Shown here piece after piece: positions 57,971 to 64,000 of a stretch of 64,000 nucleotides of DNA. Each line of letters opens with the position of its first letter. Positions within the stretch are counted from its first letter, which is position 1. This DNA is from Pseudoflavonifractor_A sp022772585 (GTDB taxonomy: Bacteria > Bacillota > Clostridia > Oscillospirales > Oscillospiraceae). Both the position numbers and the translations under genes were made by a program. The notes under the pieces were generated by a model. The model saw only the letters and a program-made list of their open reading frames with translations. It had not been told where the DNA came from and did no database searches. Where the stretch lies: NCBI RefSeq assembly GCF_052065415.1, contig NZ_JBQHUB010000001.1, forward strand, positions 258,910 through 322,909, in the 5' to 3' direction.

Positions 57971-57997
57971 AATTTGTAAAGGTGTACGTTTGCAAAA
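57971..57997 (+). repeat. Imperfect 27-base motif, copy 1
   Basis: AATTTGTAAAGGTGTACGTT then TGCAAAA; shares about 20 of 27 bases with 58097-58123. Between the two copies, 58019-58034 is a perfect GTCGAA-AATG-TTCGAC palindrome. Confidence 0.5.
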
Positions 57998-58096
57998 CAC
58001 AGAAAAATTACAATTATCGTCGAAAATGTTCGACTCAACACCTTGAGAAATCATACATTTTGTGGTAAAATAATATAAATTATAATTTGATGCTCT

Positions 58097-58123
58097 AATT
58101 TGCAAAAGTACACATTTGAAAAA
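58097..58123 (+). repeat. Imperfect 27-base motif, copy 2
   Basis: AATTTGCAAAAGTACACATT then TGAAAAA, immediately upstream of the gene at 58142. It could be a recombinase or regulator site. Confidence 0.5.
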
Positions 58124-58141
58124 TATTTGGAGGGAAAGAGA

Positions 58142-58387
58142 ATGACTTTAAAAGAGCAATTGCTTTCTGAACTTCGTCAGCAAAACGAAATAGCTCAGGA
58201 AGAAATTAAAAAGTTAGAGGCAGATATTAGTGCTGAAGCGTTTGCCATGTCTACTGTTACTGGCGGTGCCTTAGCCGGTGCAGCAAGAAGTGCCTGTCAA
58301 AATCGTATGCAAGCAGCTTCTGCAAAAAAGGAACGAGTAAAACAACAAAACGCTTGGATAAGCGAAATGCTGACCAAATACAGATAA
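58142..58387 (+). CDS. Hypothetical 81-residue coiled-coil protein
   Basis: ATG 58142 follows TTGGAGGGA. The first 35 residues form a heptad-like helix (LKEQLLSELRQQNEIAQEEI), the middle is Gly/Ala-rich (TGGALAGAARSACQNRMQAA) and the C-terminus basic. No domain is recognised. It is 19 bases before a large membrane-associated protein gene and probably co-transcribed with it. Confidence 0.6.
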   Translation: MTLKEQLLSELRQQNEIAQEEIKKLEADISAEAFAMSTVTGGALAGAARSACQNRMQAASAKKERVKQQNAWISEMLTKYR

Positions 58388-58406
58388 TAGCGAGGAGGTA
58401 TCTGAT

Positions 58407-59639
58407 ATGATGACGTATATTGGTATGGGTGCCTTACTTGTTGGTTGCTTTATGCTCGTCGTTGGCTGGCAATCCGGTGTAAAAGGCAAACTTATGGGAC
58501 AGGGCGCAATTCTGATTGTGGCCGGTGCGTGCATTGGAATTGGAGGAAATCCTGCACGTGATATGCCTAACGGCTCGCCTGGCATGGTAGCTTTAGGTTT
58601 CTTGGGTATCGCAGCTGTAATTTTGATGTTTGTGCTTGACAACAAAAAGAATGCTGCGACGAAGAAGGAAGCTGCTCAGAAACAAGCAGAAGTTATTGGA
58701 GCTACCATGTTAGACCGCTTTTTTGTTGAATGTGTGCTTTCGGAAGCAGATGATTTTTCAAAGCCCAAGAACAAACAAAGGGCGCAGCTTTTGGCTGACA
58801 AATACAACTTGAAATACCCGAATGGAATTGAAGAATTATACAAACAGGGACTGAATGGACATAAAGTGGTCAGCCAACGGTTCGTGCTTAATCGTCTTGA
58901 GGAAAAGCGTGCAGAAGAGCGGAAAGAGTTCGAGCGCCTCAATAAATACTCTGACCTTACAGGCAAAGCCAAAAGAATTGCAATGCTTACAGATCGAGCC
59001 GCCGAATTGAGAAAAGAAGCTAAAAGCCAAGACCAATACGCAGAGATGCTCATGCGTAGTGGACAACAAAAAGAGCGAGACTGGGCAACATGGGGCGGTA
59101 TTGCCGATGGTATTGCAGGGTTTGGTGCAGGTGTTTCAACGGCGGTTGATATTCAAATGCAGAATATACAGATTAGAGCAGAAAACGAGAAACGCCGTCA
59201 AGCTGCGCTCCCTGGTTATATGTTTATGACAAATTCTGCGCAAGGGAACCGCAGAAATGCGGATGAAATAATGAAAGAAATCGAGAGCTTCAAGCTGAAA
59301 CTGGTATCTGATGAGCCTGCTGCCGAACTGATGAAAAAGATTTCTTTTAGCAATACAGATGTTTTGGTCTCTGAAACAGGCGCAGCCATGGTCTGTACAT
59401 CTGCAACGCTTGATCCCAAATTCAAAATTTTCGATGATGTTCCTGCTGTTGTTGACGGAACTATTATTGCAAAAATTTATGATGGTGATCAATTGTGCGG
59501 AACAGCCCAATTGGTTCTTCCGATGTATGGCTTAGGTCAGGATATTCCTTTGAATGGCATTTGCATTGACTGCTGTAAACCCGGAAAGAACTATACTGCT
59601 AAATTTACTGCTAAAAATCTGTGGGCCATGGAGAAATAA
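58407..59639 (+). CDS. Hypothetical 410-residue membrane-anchored protein
   Basis: Three N-terminal hydrophobic segments (about residues 6-22, 30-46, 58-76) are followed by a long charged, coiled-coil-prone region (about 80-220; EEKRAEERKEFERLNKYSDL). A Gly/Ala patch GGIADGIAGFGAGVSTAVDI (231-250) and a beta-rich C-terminal domain (320-405) come next, with FKIFDDVPAVVDGTIIAKIY and CIDCCKPGKNYTAKFTAKNL. The C-terminal part may be extracytoplasmic or membrane-attached. I recognise no family. It is linked to the gene at 59642 by a two-base gap. Confidence 0.6.
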   Translation: MMTYIGMGALLVGCFMLVVGWQSGVKGKLMGQGAILIVAGACIGIGGNPARDMPNGSPGMVALGFLGIAAVILMFVLDNKKNAATKKEAAQKQAEVIGATMLDRFFVECVLSEADDFSKPKNKQRAQLLADKYNLKYPNGIEELYKQGLNGHKVVSQRFVLNRLEEKRAEERKEFERLNKYSDLTGKAKRIAMLTDRAAELRKEAKSQDQYAEMLMRSGQQKERDWATWGGIADGIAGFGAGVSTAVDIQMQNIQIRAENEKRRQAALPGYMFMTNSAQGNRRNADEIMKEIESFKLKLVSDEPAAELMKKISFSNTDVLVSETGAAMVCTSATLDPKFKIFDDVPAVVDGTIIAKIYDGDQLCGTAQLVLPMYGLGQDIPLNGICIDCCKPGKNYTAKFTAKNLWAMEK

Positions 59640-59798
59640 TCATGAAGGCAAATAACAAAATAATAAATATTGCAGCAGGAATTATCTTCCTTTGGCGAGC
59701 TTTCAATGGAGTCTGGAGCATTATTTCTCAGGCCGTGGGAGGCTATTTGTTTTACATCAATCCCATTTATTTGGTGATGAACCTTTACGGAATTATAG

Positions 59799-60930
59799 GG
59801 CAACACCGCACAAATAGCGTATAGGGAGAGCCATAGTAAGCTCGTCTGTATGGCAGCCAGTATTATCCCCTCAGTTCGCCTGGCAGGGCGCACCAACTCA
59901 GACTGCCAGGCAGGGCCTGTCAGCTAAGATCAGGTTCGCCAAAGCGAACAGCATATTCAATTTAGCGGTCTGCTTCCGCAGGCCCCGGTACCGTGTCTTT
60001 CGGTATCGGAACCGACCCTTGACGACCGCAAATACGTGTTCCACTTTAGCGCGAATAGATGACTTTTCGTGCTCTCTGCGCTTGAGTTGGCCCTGTGCCC
60101 TGGTTGGTTTCTTCCTGATTTGAGAAGGGCGGCGGTTAATCCTGTAGCGGATGCGCCTTCCCTGGCGATTCCTTCGGATGCTATCCTCCCGTTTGTCCGC
60201 ACCAAGATACCCGCTGTCTCCATAGACACTTTCTTCGTCACCGGTCAGCAGCTTGGAGGTCATAACGACATCATGGGTATTGGCCCCAGTCACCTCAACG
60301 GTGTGGACCAGACCGGTATCCTTGTCCACTCCAACGTGCGCCTTGTAGCCGAAGTGCCATGTGTTTCCCTTCTTCACCTGATGCGCGTCCGGGTCCCGCT
60401 GCTTTCCCTGATTTTTTGTGGAGGATGGCGCTGCAATGATCGTGGAGTCCACAATGGTCCCTTTTTTGAGGATAAGTCCTCTTTGCTGCAAAAGCTCCAC
60501 TACCTGGCGGAACAGCTTCTCCTGCAGCCCATTGCGTATCAGCAGATTCCGAAAACGCCCCAGTGTATCTCCGTCCGGCACCTGGTTGCTGGAGTCCACT
60601 CCGCAGAACTCCGAAAAGGCTCGGCTGTCTATGACCTCAGCCACTGTTGCTTCGTCCGCCAGATCATACAGGTTTTGCAGCAGATAGATCCTCAGCATCC
60701 GCTCCAGATCGTAGGGCTTATTGCCGCGTTCCCCCTTGTAGTAGTACGGCCTGATGAGTGTGAGCCACTCTCCCCACGGGACGATGCGTTCTATCTGCGA
60801 TAGAAATTCTTTTTTCTTTGTCCGTACCTGCGCCAATTCATCCCTCAGGCCAGACAGACTTACTTGCTTATCCATGCCTATATTTTACCACGCTTGCCTT
60901 TATTCCGCATCTTTTCTGTGCGGTATTGCC
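59799..60930 (-). mobile_element. IS5-family insertion sequence, 1132 bp
   Basis: Ends are imperfect inverted repeats: GGCAACACCGCACA at the left and, on the other strand, GGCAATACCGCACA at the right. The target is duplicated as ATAG (59795-59798 and 60931-60934). A single transposase gene fills it. Both ends and the duplication are intact, so the insertion is recent. Confidence 0.9.
59898..60875 (-). CDS. IS5-family DDE transposase
   Basis: The 325-residue protein has a DUF772-type N-terminus (MLRIYLLQNLYDLADEATVA, about residues 64-83). The DDE catalytic core follows: the first Asp lies in GTIVDSTIIAAPSS, the second in SVYGDSGYLGADKR and the Glu in the C-terminal RAKVEHVFAVVKGRFRYRKT. It is transcribed against the host gene. 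No start-proximal AGGAGG is seen. The frame is intact, so the IS may be active. Confidence 0.92.
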   Translation of the reverse strand: MDKQVSLSGLRDELAQVRTKKKEFLSQIERIVPWGEWLTLIRPYYYKGERGNKPYDLERMLRIYLLQNLYDLADEATVAEVIDSRAFSEFCGVDSSNQVPDGDTLGRFRNLLIRNGLQEKLFRQVVELLQQRGLILKKGTIVDSTIIAAPSSTKNQGKQRDPDAHQVKKGNTWHFGYKAHVGVDKDTGLVHTVEVTGANTHDVVMTSKLLTGDEESVYGDSGYLGADKREDSIRRNRQGRRIRYRINRRPSQIRKKPTRAQGQLKRREHEKSSIRAKVEHVFAVVKGRFRYRKTRYRGLRKQTAKLNMLFALANLILADRPCLAV

Positions 60931-61307
60931 ATAGTTCTGACTATCATGGGCGTTTTTGCCTTACGACAGAAAAAACGTGGCAAGGTGCTGAATGGTCTTG
61001 GCATTGTTTACATTGGTTATGTAACCGTAAATATTATTACCTCCATGCAATATGGTTTTAGCGCAAGCGCATTAACAAATCTAAATCTGGCAATTTTAAT
61101 TGCTGCATTTGTTTATTCTCAGAAATCAAGTGGTGGTAGCGTTTTTGATACTAAGGATACAAATAGCGAGGCGGCAAAAATACAGGCACAGGCAGAAAAA
61201 CAAACCTCAATCTATGATGAGCAGTTGCGAGATGGCATCCTTACACAAGAAGAGTACGATCAGATTATGAAAAGCAGAAAGTGATTGGAAGTAGATGAAA
61301 AATCGGT

Positions 61308-61589
61308 ATGCAAAAAGATACCATCACTGCTTTTCGCGATGTTCTTCGACGCATATATGCAAAAGAAAACAAGGAAAAATATCATTTGATTTGTACCAAG
61401 ACCAGTAATCAAGATGAAGAAAGAATCTAGGAACTCTGTAAGGCATTTTGGCACCCAGAGTATTTATGTCGTACATCTGACATTGAAAAGTACGAGCCAA
61501 ATCCAAGTTTAGATGATGCTACAGCAAAAAGATATCTCAAAGAATTGACTCAATTGCTTGATAAGCTCGGTTGGTATAAAGAAAGCTAA
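61308..61589 (+). pseudogene. Small gene with internal TAG stop
   Basis: ATG 61308 opens MQKDTITAFRDVLRRIYAKE, then NKEKYHLICTKTSNQDEERI. TAG (61428-61430) interrupts at codon 41, and the same frame goes on ELCKAFWHPEYLCRTSDIEK, then YEPNPSLDDATAKRYLKELT to TAA at 61587-61589. The rest reads as ordinary coding sequence, so this is a nonsense mutation or a suppressed codon. The family is unknown. No strong ribosome site precedes it. Confidence 0.6.
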
Positions 61590-61603
61590 AAATCCCTTTG
61601 GAA

Positions 61604-61650
61604 CAAAGGGCGCACTTCTATACAGGGGAAAGCCATGTATGTGCGCTCTG
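61604..61650 (-). other. Predicted oriT with RSF1010-like nick core
   Basis: On the minus strand AAGTGCGCCCT (61617-61607) equals the nick-region core of MobQ-type plasmids such as RSF1010. It is flanked by an inverted repeat (GCGCAC near 61610 with GTGCGC at 61641-61646, inner TATACA/TGTAT). It lies 270-560 bases before the accessory and relaxase genes, a usual position for oriT. Experimentally unproven here. Confidence 0.6.
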
Positions 61651-61659
61651 CGAGGCAGA

Positions 61660-61691
61660 CAGCCCGGGCACTTGAAAGTCCGGGCTGTTTT
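61660..61691 (+). terminator. Terminator near oriT
   Basis: CAGCCCGG (61660-61667) with CCGGGCTG (61680-61687), then TTTT. Confidence 0.7.
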
Positions 61692-61820
61692 GCGTCACTC
61701 CGTTCCGTACAAGGGGCTGCACCCCTTGCGCCGCTTTGCGGCTATCCCTGCGGACTTTGCGATTGGCGCAATTTGCTGACGCAAACAGCACCACTCACAA
61801 AGTTTTGAATATGTACCCAT

Positions 61821-61855
61821 GACCGTTTACCGATTTTCGGTAGGCGGTCTTTTTC
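61821..61855 (+). terminator. Terminator before mobilization genes
   Basis: GACCG and CGGTC enclose TACCGA/TCGGTA, followed by a T-run. Between 61692 and 61820 no gene is seen. Confidence 0.75.
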
Positions 61856-61891
61856 TATCCTATCCATCCCATCAAAAGGAGGTCATGCACT

Positions 61892-62209
61892 ATGGCAAAA
61901 CAGAAAACCATCCCCGAACTGGAAGCAGAGAAAGCGGAAAATGAACGCAAACTCTCGCAGCTCCAACACAAAAAGCAGCAGCTTGAAAACCGTATCACCT
62001 ACTACGAAAAAGGAGATCGGCGCAAGCGGGCGCACCACCTTATCACCCGTGGCGCAGCCATTGAAAGCGTCGCACCGCTGACAAAAGTTTTGACCGAAAC
62101 CGAGTTTTACACCTTTGCGGAAAAAGCGCTTGTCATCCCGGAGGTCAAGGGCTTGCTTATGGAAGCAGTCAACGAACACAACCGGGCTAAACAGAAAGGG
62201 AGGTGTTGA
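61892..62209 (+). CDS. DUF3847-type mobilization accessory protein
   Basis: The 105-residue protein starts with a charged coiled coil (LEAEKAENERKLSQLQHKKQ, about residues 10-29) and a central region AHHLITRGAAIESVAPLTKV (about 47-66), as in DUF3847 proteins that precede MobA/MobL genes. It probably helps the relaxase at oriT, like MobC. AAAGGAGG lies before ATG 61892. Its stop overlaps the start of the relaxase gene. Confidence 0.8.
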   Translation: MAKQKTIPELEAEKAENERKLSQLQHKKQQLENRITYYEKGDRRKRAHHLITRGAAIESVAPLTKVLTETEFYTFAEKALVIPEVKGLLMEAVNEHNRAKQKGRC

Positions 62210-63687
62210 GTATCGCACTATATCATTTCCATGTGACACAAATCAAACGCAGCGCAGGACAATCCGCTATTGCATCTGCCGCCTATCGCTCCGGCGAAAA
62301 GCTGCACAGCGAATACTACGGCGAGGACAGCGACTACACCAAAAAGGGCGGCGTGATCTGTTCGGAAATTCTGCTGCCGCCTAATGCCCCACACTCTTTC
62401 TCTGACCGGGAAACGCTCTGGAACGAGGTGGAGAAAGCGGAACGGGGAAAGAAAGCGCAGCTTGCGTACAGCTTCGACATTGCTTTGCAGAACGAGTTTT
62501 CCGTGCAGGAGAACATCGAGCTTGCAAGGCAATTTTTATTGGAGCAGTTTGTGAGCCGGGGCATGGTGGTGGACTTCGCCGTTCACTCTCCCGACAAGGA
62601 GGACGGCGGCATTTCCAATCCCCACTTCCATGTCATGTGTCCTATCCGTCCTCTGGATGAACACGGCAGATGGGGCAACAAGCAGCGGCGGGAATATCTG
62701 TTGGACGAGCATGGTGAGCGCATCCGGGACGAAGCAGGAAACTATGTGTTTAACGCTGTGCCGACCACCGACTGGGGCAGTCCCGACACCTTGGAGCATT
62801 GGCGGCAAGCGTGGGCTGACCTTTGCAATCAGAAGTTTGCGGAAAAGGAATTGGAATGCCGGATCGACCACCGCAGCTATGAGCGACAGGGCATCGACCA
62901 ACTCCCCACCGTCCATGAGGGCGTGACTGTCCGGACAATGGAATCAAAGGGCATCCGCACCAACAAGGGCGATCTCAACCGCTGGATCAAGGCGACCAAC
63001 GATCTGATCCGCAATCTGAAAAAGAAAATCTCTGCGCTGCTTGACTGGCTGAAAGAAGCCCATGAGGAATTGAGCAATCCGCAATCTCCCAATCTGGCGC
63101 AGCTTCTCAGCGAGTATTACACCAACCGCAACGCAGGAGCTTGGAGCCAGAAAGCGAAGATCGGCAATCTCAAGGAGTTCAATGAGATCGTCAATTATCT
63201 CATGCAGAACAAGCTGACAACGCCCGAAGAATTGCAGGAGCGTGTGTCTGTGCTGAGTGACCGCATCGACACTTTGAAAAACTCCATGCGTGGCAAATCT
63301 GACCGCATGAAAGAGTTGGACGAGCTTCTCCGCATGGTGCAGTTTTACACCGATGGCAAGCCCGTTGCCGACAAGTTAGCGACTATCAAATGGAAAGGCA
63401 AGCGGGAGCAGCTCATGTCTGAAAATGAAAACGCACTCCGCCTGTATCACATGGCAGAGCGCAAATTGAAGCCGCATTTCAAGGAGGGCAAACTGCCCAT
63501 CTCCGCATGGCGCAGGGATCGTGACCGTCTGGAACAGGAATACAAGACCGGGCAAGCGGAGCTTTCTCCCATCCATGCGGAGGTGAAAAAGCTCTGGCAG
63601 ATCAAATACAAGGTGGAGCAGGTCATCCATGAGCAGGAACGACAGAACACCGTTACACGGCAGAAAAAGCAGGAAATCGAACACTAA
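62206..63687 (+). CDS. MobA/MobL-family (MobQ) relaxase
   Basis: The roughly 493-residue relaxase nicks oriT and stays attached to the strand through a Tyr. The N-terminal ALYHFHVTQIKRSAGQSAIA and SAAYRSGEK carry the catalytic region, and NPHFHVMCPIRPLDE (about 145-159) is the metal-binding HxH motif. The C-terminal half is Lys/Glu-rich helix. Start choice is uncertain: TTG 62206 begins MSIALYHFHV and GTG 62203 would add one residue, both close to AAAGGGAGG. It overlaps the end of the accessory gene, so they are coupled. Confidence 0.88.
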   Translation: MSIALYHFHVTQIKRSAGQSAIASAAYRSGEKLHSEYYGEDSDYTKKGGVICSEILLPPNAPHSFSDRETLWNEVEKAERGKKAQLAYSFDIALQNEFSVQENIELARQFLLEQFVSRGMVVDFAVHSPDKEDGGISNPHFHVMCPIRPLDEHGRWGNKQRREYLLDEHGERIRDEAGNYVFNAVPTTDWGSPDTLEHWRQAWADLCNQKFAEKELECRIDHRSYERQGIDQLPTVHEGVTVRTMESKGIRTNKGDLNRWIKATNDLIRNLKKKISALLDWLKEAHEELSNPQSPNLAQLLSEYYTNRNAGAWSQKAKIGNLKEFNEIVNYLMQNKLTTPEELQERVSVLSDRIDTLKNSMRGKSDRMKELDELLRMVQFYTDGKPVADKLATIKWKGKREQLMSENENALRLYHMAERKLKPHFKEGKLPISAWRRDRDRLEQEYKTGQAELSPIHAEVKKLWQIKYKVEQVIHEQERQNTVTRQKKQEIEH

Positions 63688-63713
63688 TCTTTACACATTT
63701 TTAGGAGGCACTT

Positions 63714-64000
63714 ATGAGCAAAAAGAAACCATTTGAGCATGAAATCGCCCCGGAGCTTTTGGCAGAGATCGAGGAATGGGAGCAGCAGGAGCATGACGAG
63801 CCGGAGGGATATTTCTTCTCCAATCCCGACCCGTATCTGAAGCACGCACCGCTGCCGCCCGACCATCCAAAACACACTTTCTGGTTTGATGTAAATTTCG
63901 TAGCCACAAGTCCATCTGCACGGGGAAAGAAGTCCACCTTCACGGGAAATGAGGCCCACTCTCGCGGGCATGAGGTCCACCGAGAGCAGAGGGGCTTTTG
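63714..64000 (+). CDS. Hypothetical mobile-element protein (3' partial)
   Basis: ATG 63714 has TTAGGAGG before it and the frame is open to the window edge (95 complete codons). The start is acidic (KKPFEHEIAPELLAEIEEWE, then QQEHDEPEGYFFSNPDPYLK), followed by HAPLPPDHPKHTFWFDVNFV and a Ser/Gly/His-rich stretch. No domain is recognised. The last part may be diverged or repetitive. Confidence 0.55.
   Translation, partial: MSKKKPFEHEIAPELLAEIEEWEQQEHDEPEGYFFSNPDPYLKHAPLPPDHPKHTFWFDVNFVATSPSARGKKSTFTGNEAHSRGHEVHREQRGF

Larger units (their letters stand above)
59642..61284 (+). pseudogene. SHOCT-type membrane protein gene split by IS insertion
   Basis: Removing the IS (59799-60930) and one ATAG copy (60931-60934) joins 59642-59798 with 60935-61284: 507 bases, exactly 169 codons. 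The junction reads LMNLYGIIVLTIMGVFALRQ-like sequence, so the original protein can be restored. It has about four spans (IAAGIIFLWRAFNGVWSIIS; VLTIMGVFAL; GLGIVYIGYVTVNIITSM; ALTNLNLAILIAAFVY). A C-terminal SHOCT-like helix pair ends in DEQLRDGILTQEEYDQIMKS. In its present state only a truncated N-terminus can be made (stop at 59822). Confidence 0.85.
55000..64000 (+). mobile_element. Mobilizable element, left part (right end outside window)
   Basis: From just after the rpoC terminator the base composition falls and mobility genes appear: sigma-like protein, excisionase-like protein, serine resolvase, oriT, DUF3847 protein and MobA/MobL relaxase. The left edge is not marked by a repeat I can verify, and the integrase that would define the ends is not seen here. 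The rightmost gene runs off the window, so the element continues. Confidence 0.75.

Noticed and set aside
58019..58034. SOS (LexA/DinR) box
   Set aside because: The palindrome GTCGAA-AATG-TTCGAC has the wrong spacing for CGAAC-N4-GTTCG.

Overview
The window is a GC-rich (by eye about 60 %) clostridial chromosome segment, most like the Oscillospiraceae (Flavonifractor/Intestinimonas-type gut Firmicutes). The grounds are a T-box in front of thrS, a HrcA-type CIRCE operator, AGGAGG ribosome sites, CorC, ClpB and RpoBC of clostridial type, and intergenic spacers that are short but rich in hairpins. From about 55.0 kb to the right edge the DNA becomes visibly AT-richer and carries mobilization genes. 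The host assignment is inference. No rRNA, tRNA or CRISPR array was seen.

Layout. 1-7.0 kb: the end of a membrane glycosyltransferase, a structured leader RNA with a CorC/HlyC gene, truA, a small membrane protein, an HPr-like protein, and T-box-controlled thrS. 7.0-19.6 kb: catabolic/transport cluster 1. A regulator and IPP isomerase run leftward. Rightward run a TIGR04076-like protein, a BMP-type lipoprotein with ABC ATPase and two permeases, a RibD-like reductase, an FMN reductase, an amidohydrolase, a UbiD decarboxylase and the UbiX flavin prenyltransferase. Reading these together, the cell may import a nucleoside- or heterocycle-like compound, deaminate or hydrolyse it, reduce it and decarboxylate it with prenylated FMN, with Idi supplying the prenyl donor. 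19.6-24.6 kb: clpB, hsp20 with CIRCE, and a MATE exporter.

24.8-35.8 kb: cluster 2, leftward, with a second BMP transporter plus ornithine-cyclodeaminase-like, creatininase-like, FMN-reductase-like and iron alcohol dehydrogenase genes. Behind it lies an upstream operon of an XRE-cupin regulator, a TauE/SafE permease and a DUF2284 protein. This roughly 12-kb block is bracketed by two copies of the last 116 bases of the MATE gene's homologous stretch, and debris of a deoR-fruK pair lies beside the right copy, so the block looks like an acquired or rearranged islet. 36.8-46.7 kb: a fusion of an EndoQ-like nuclease to a UvrD-like helicase, a flavodoxin, a TraB/GumN protein, a compact cobalamin-assembly operon, and a Gpi18-like mannosyltransferase. 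A multi-hairpin repeat at 45.1-45.3 kb has a shorter relative at 3.95 kb. 46.8-54.9 kb: rpoB-rpoC behind a strong promoter and a 320-base leader.

55.0-64.0 kb: the left part of a mobilizable element with a sigma-like protein, an excisionase-like protein, a resolvase with a late stop, a membrane-protein gene cut by an IS5-family insertion, an oriT with an RSF1010/MobQ-like nick core, a DUF3847 accessory gene, a MobA/MobL relaxase and a gene running off the edge. Four of its genes are broken (one by frameshift, two by in-frame stops, one by the IS), so its cargo is decaying while the mobilization module looks intact.
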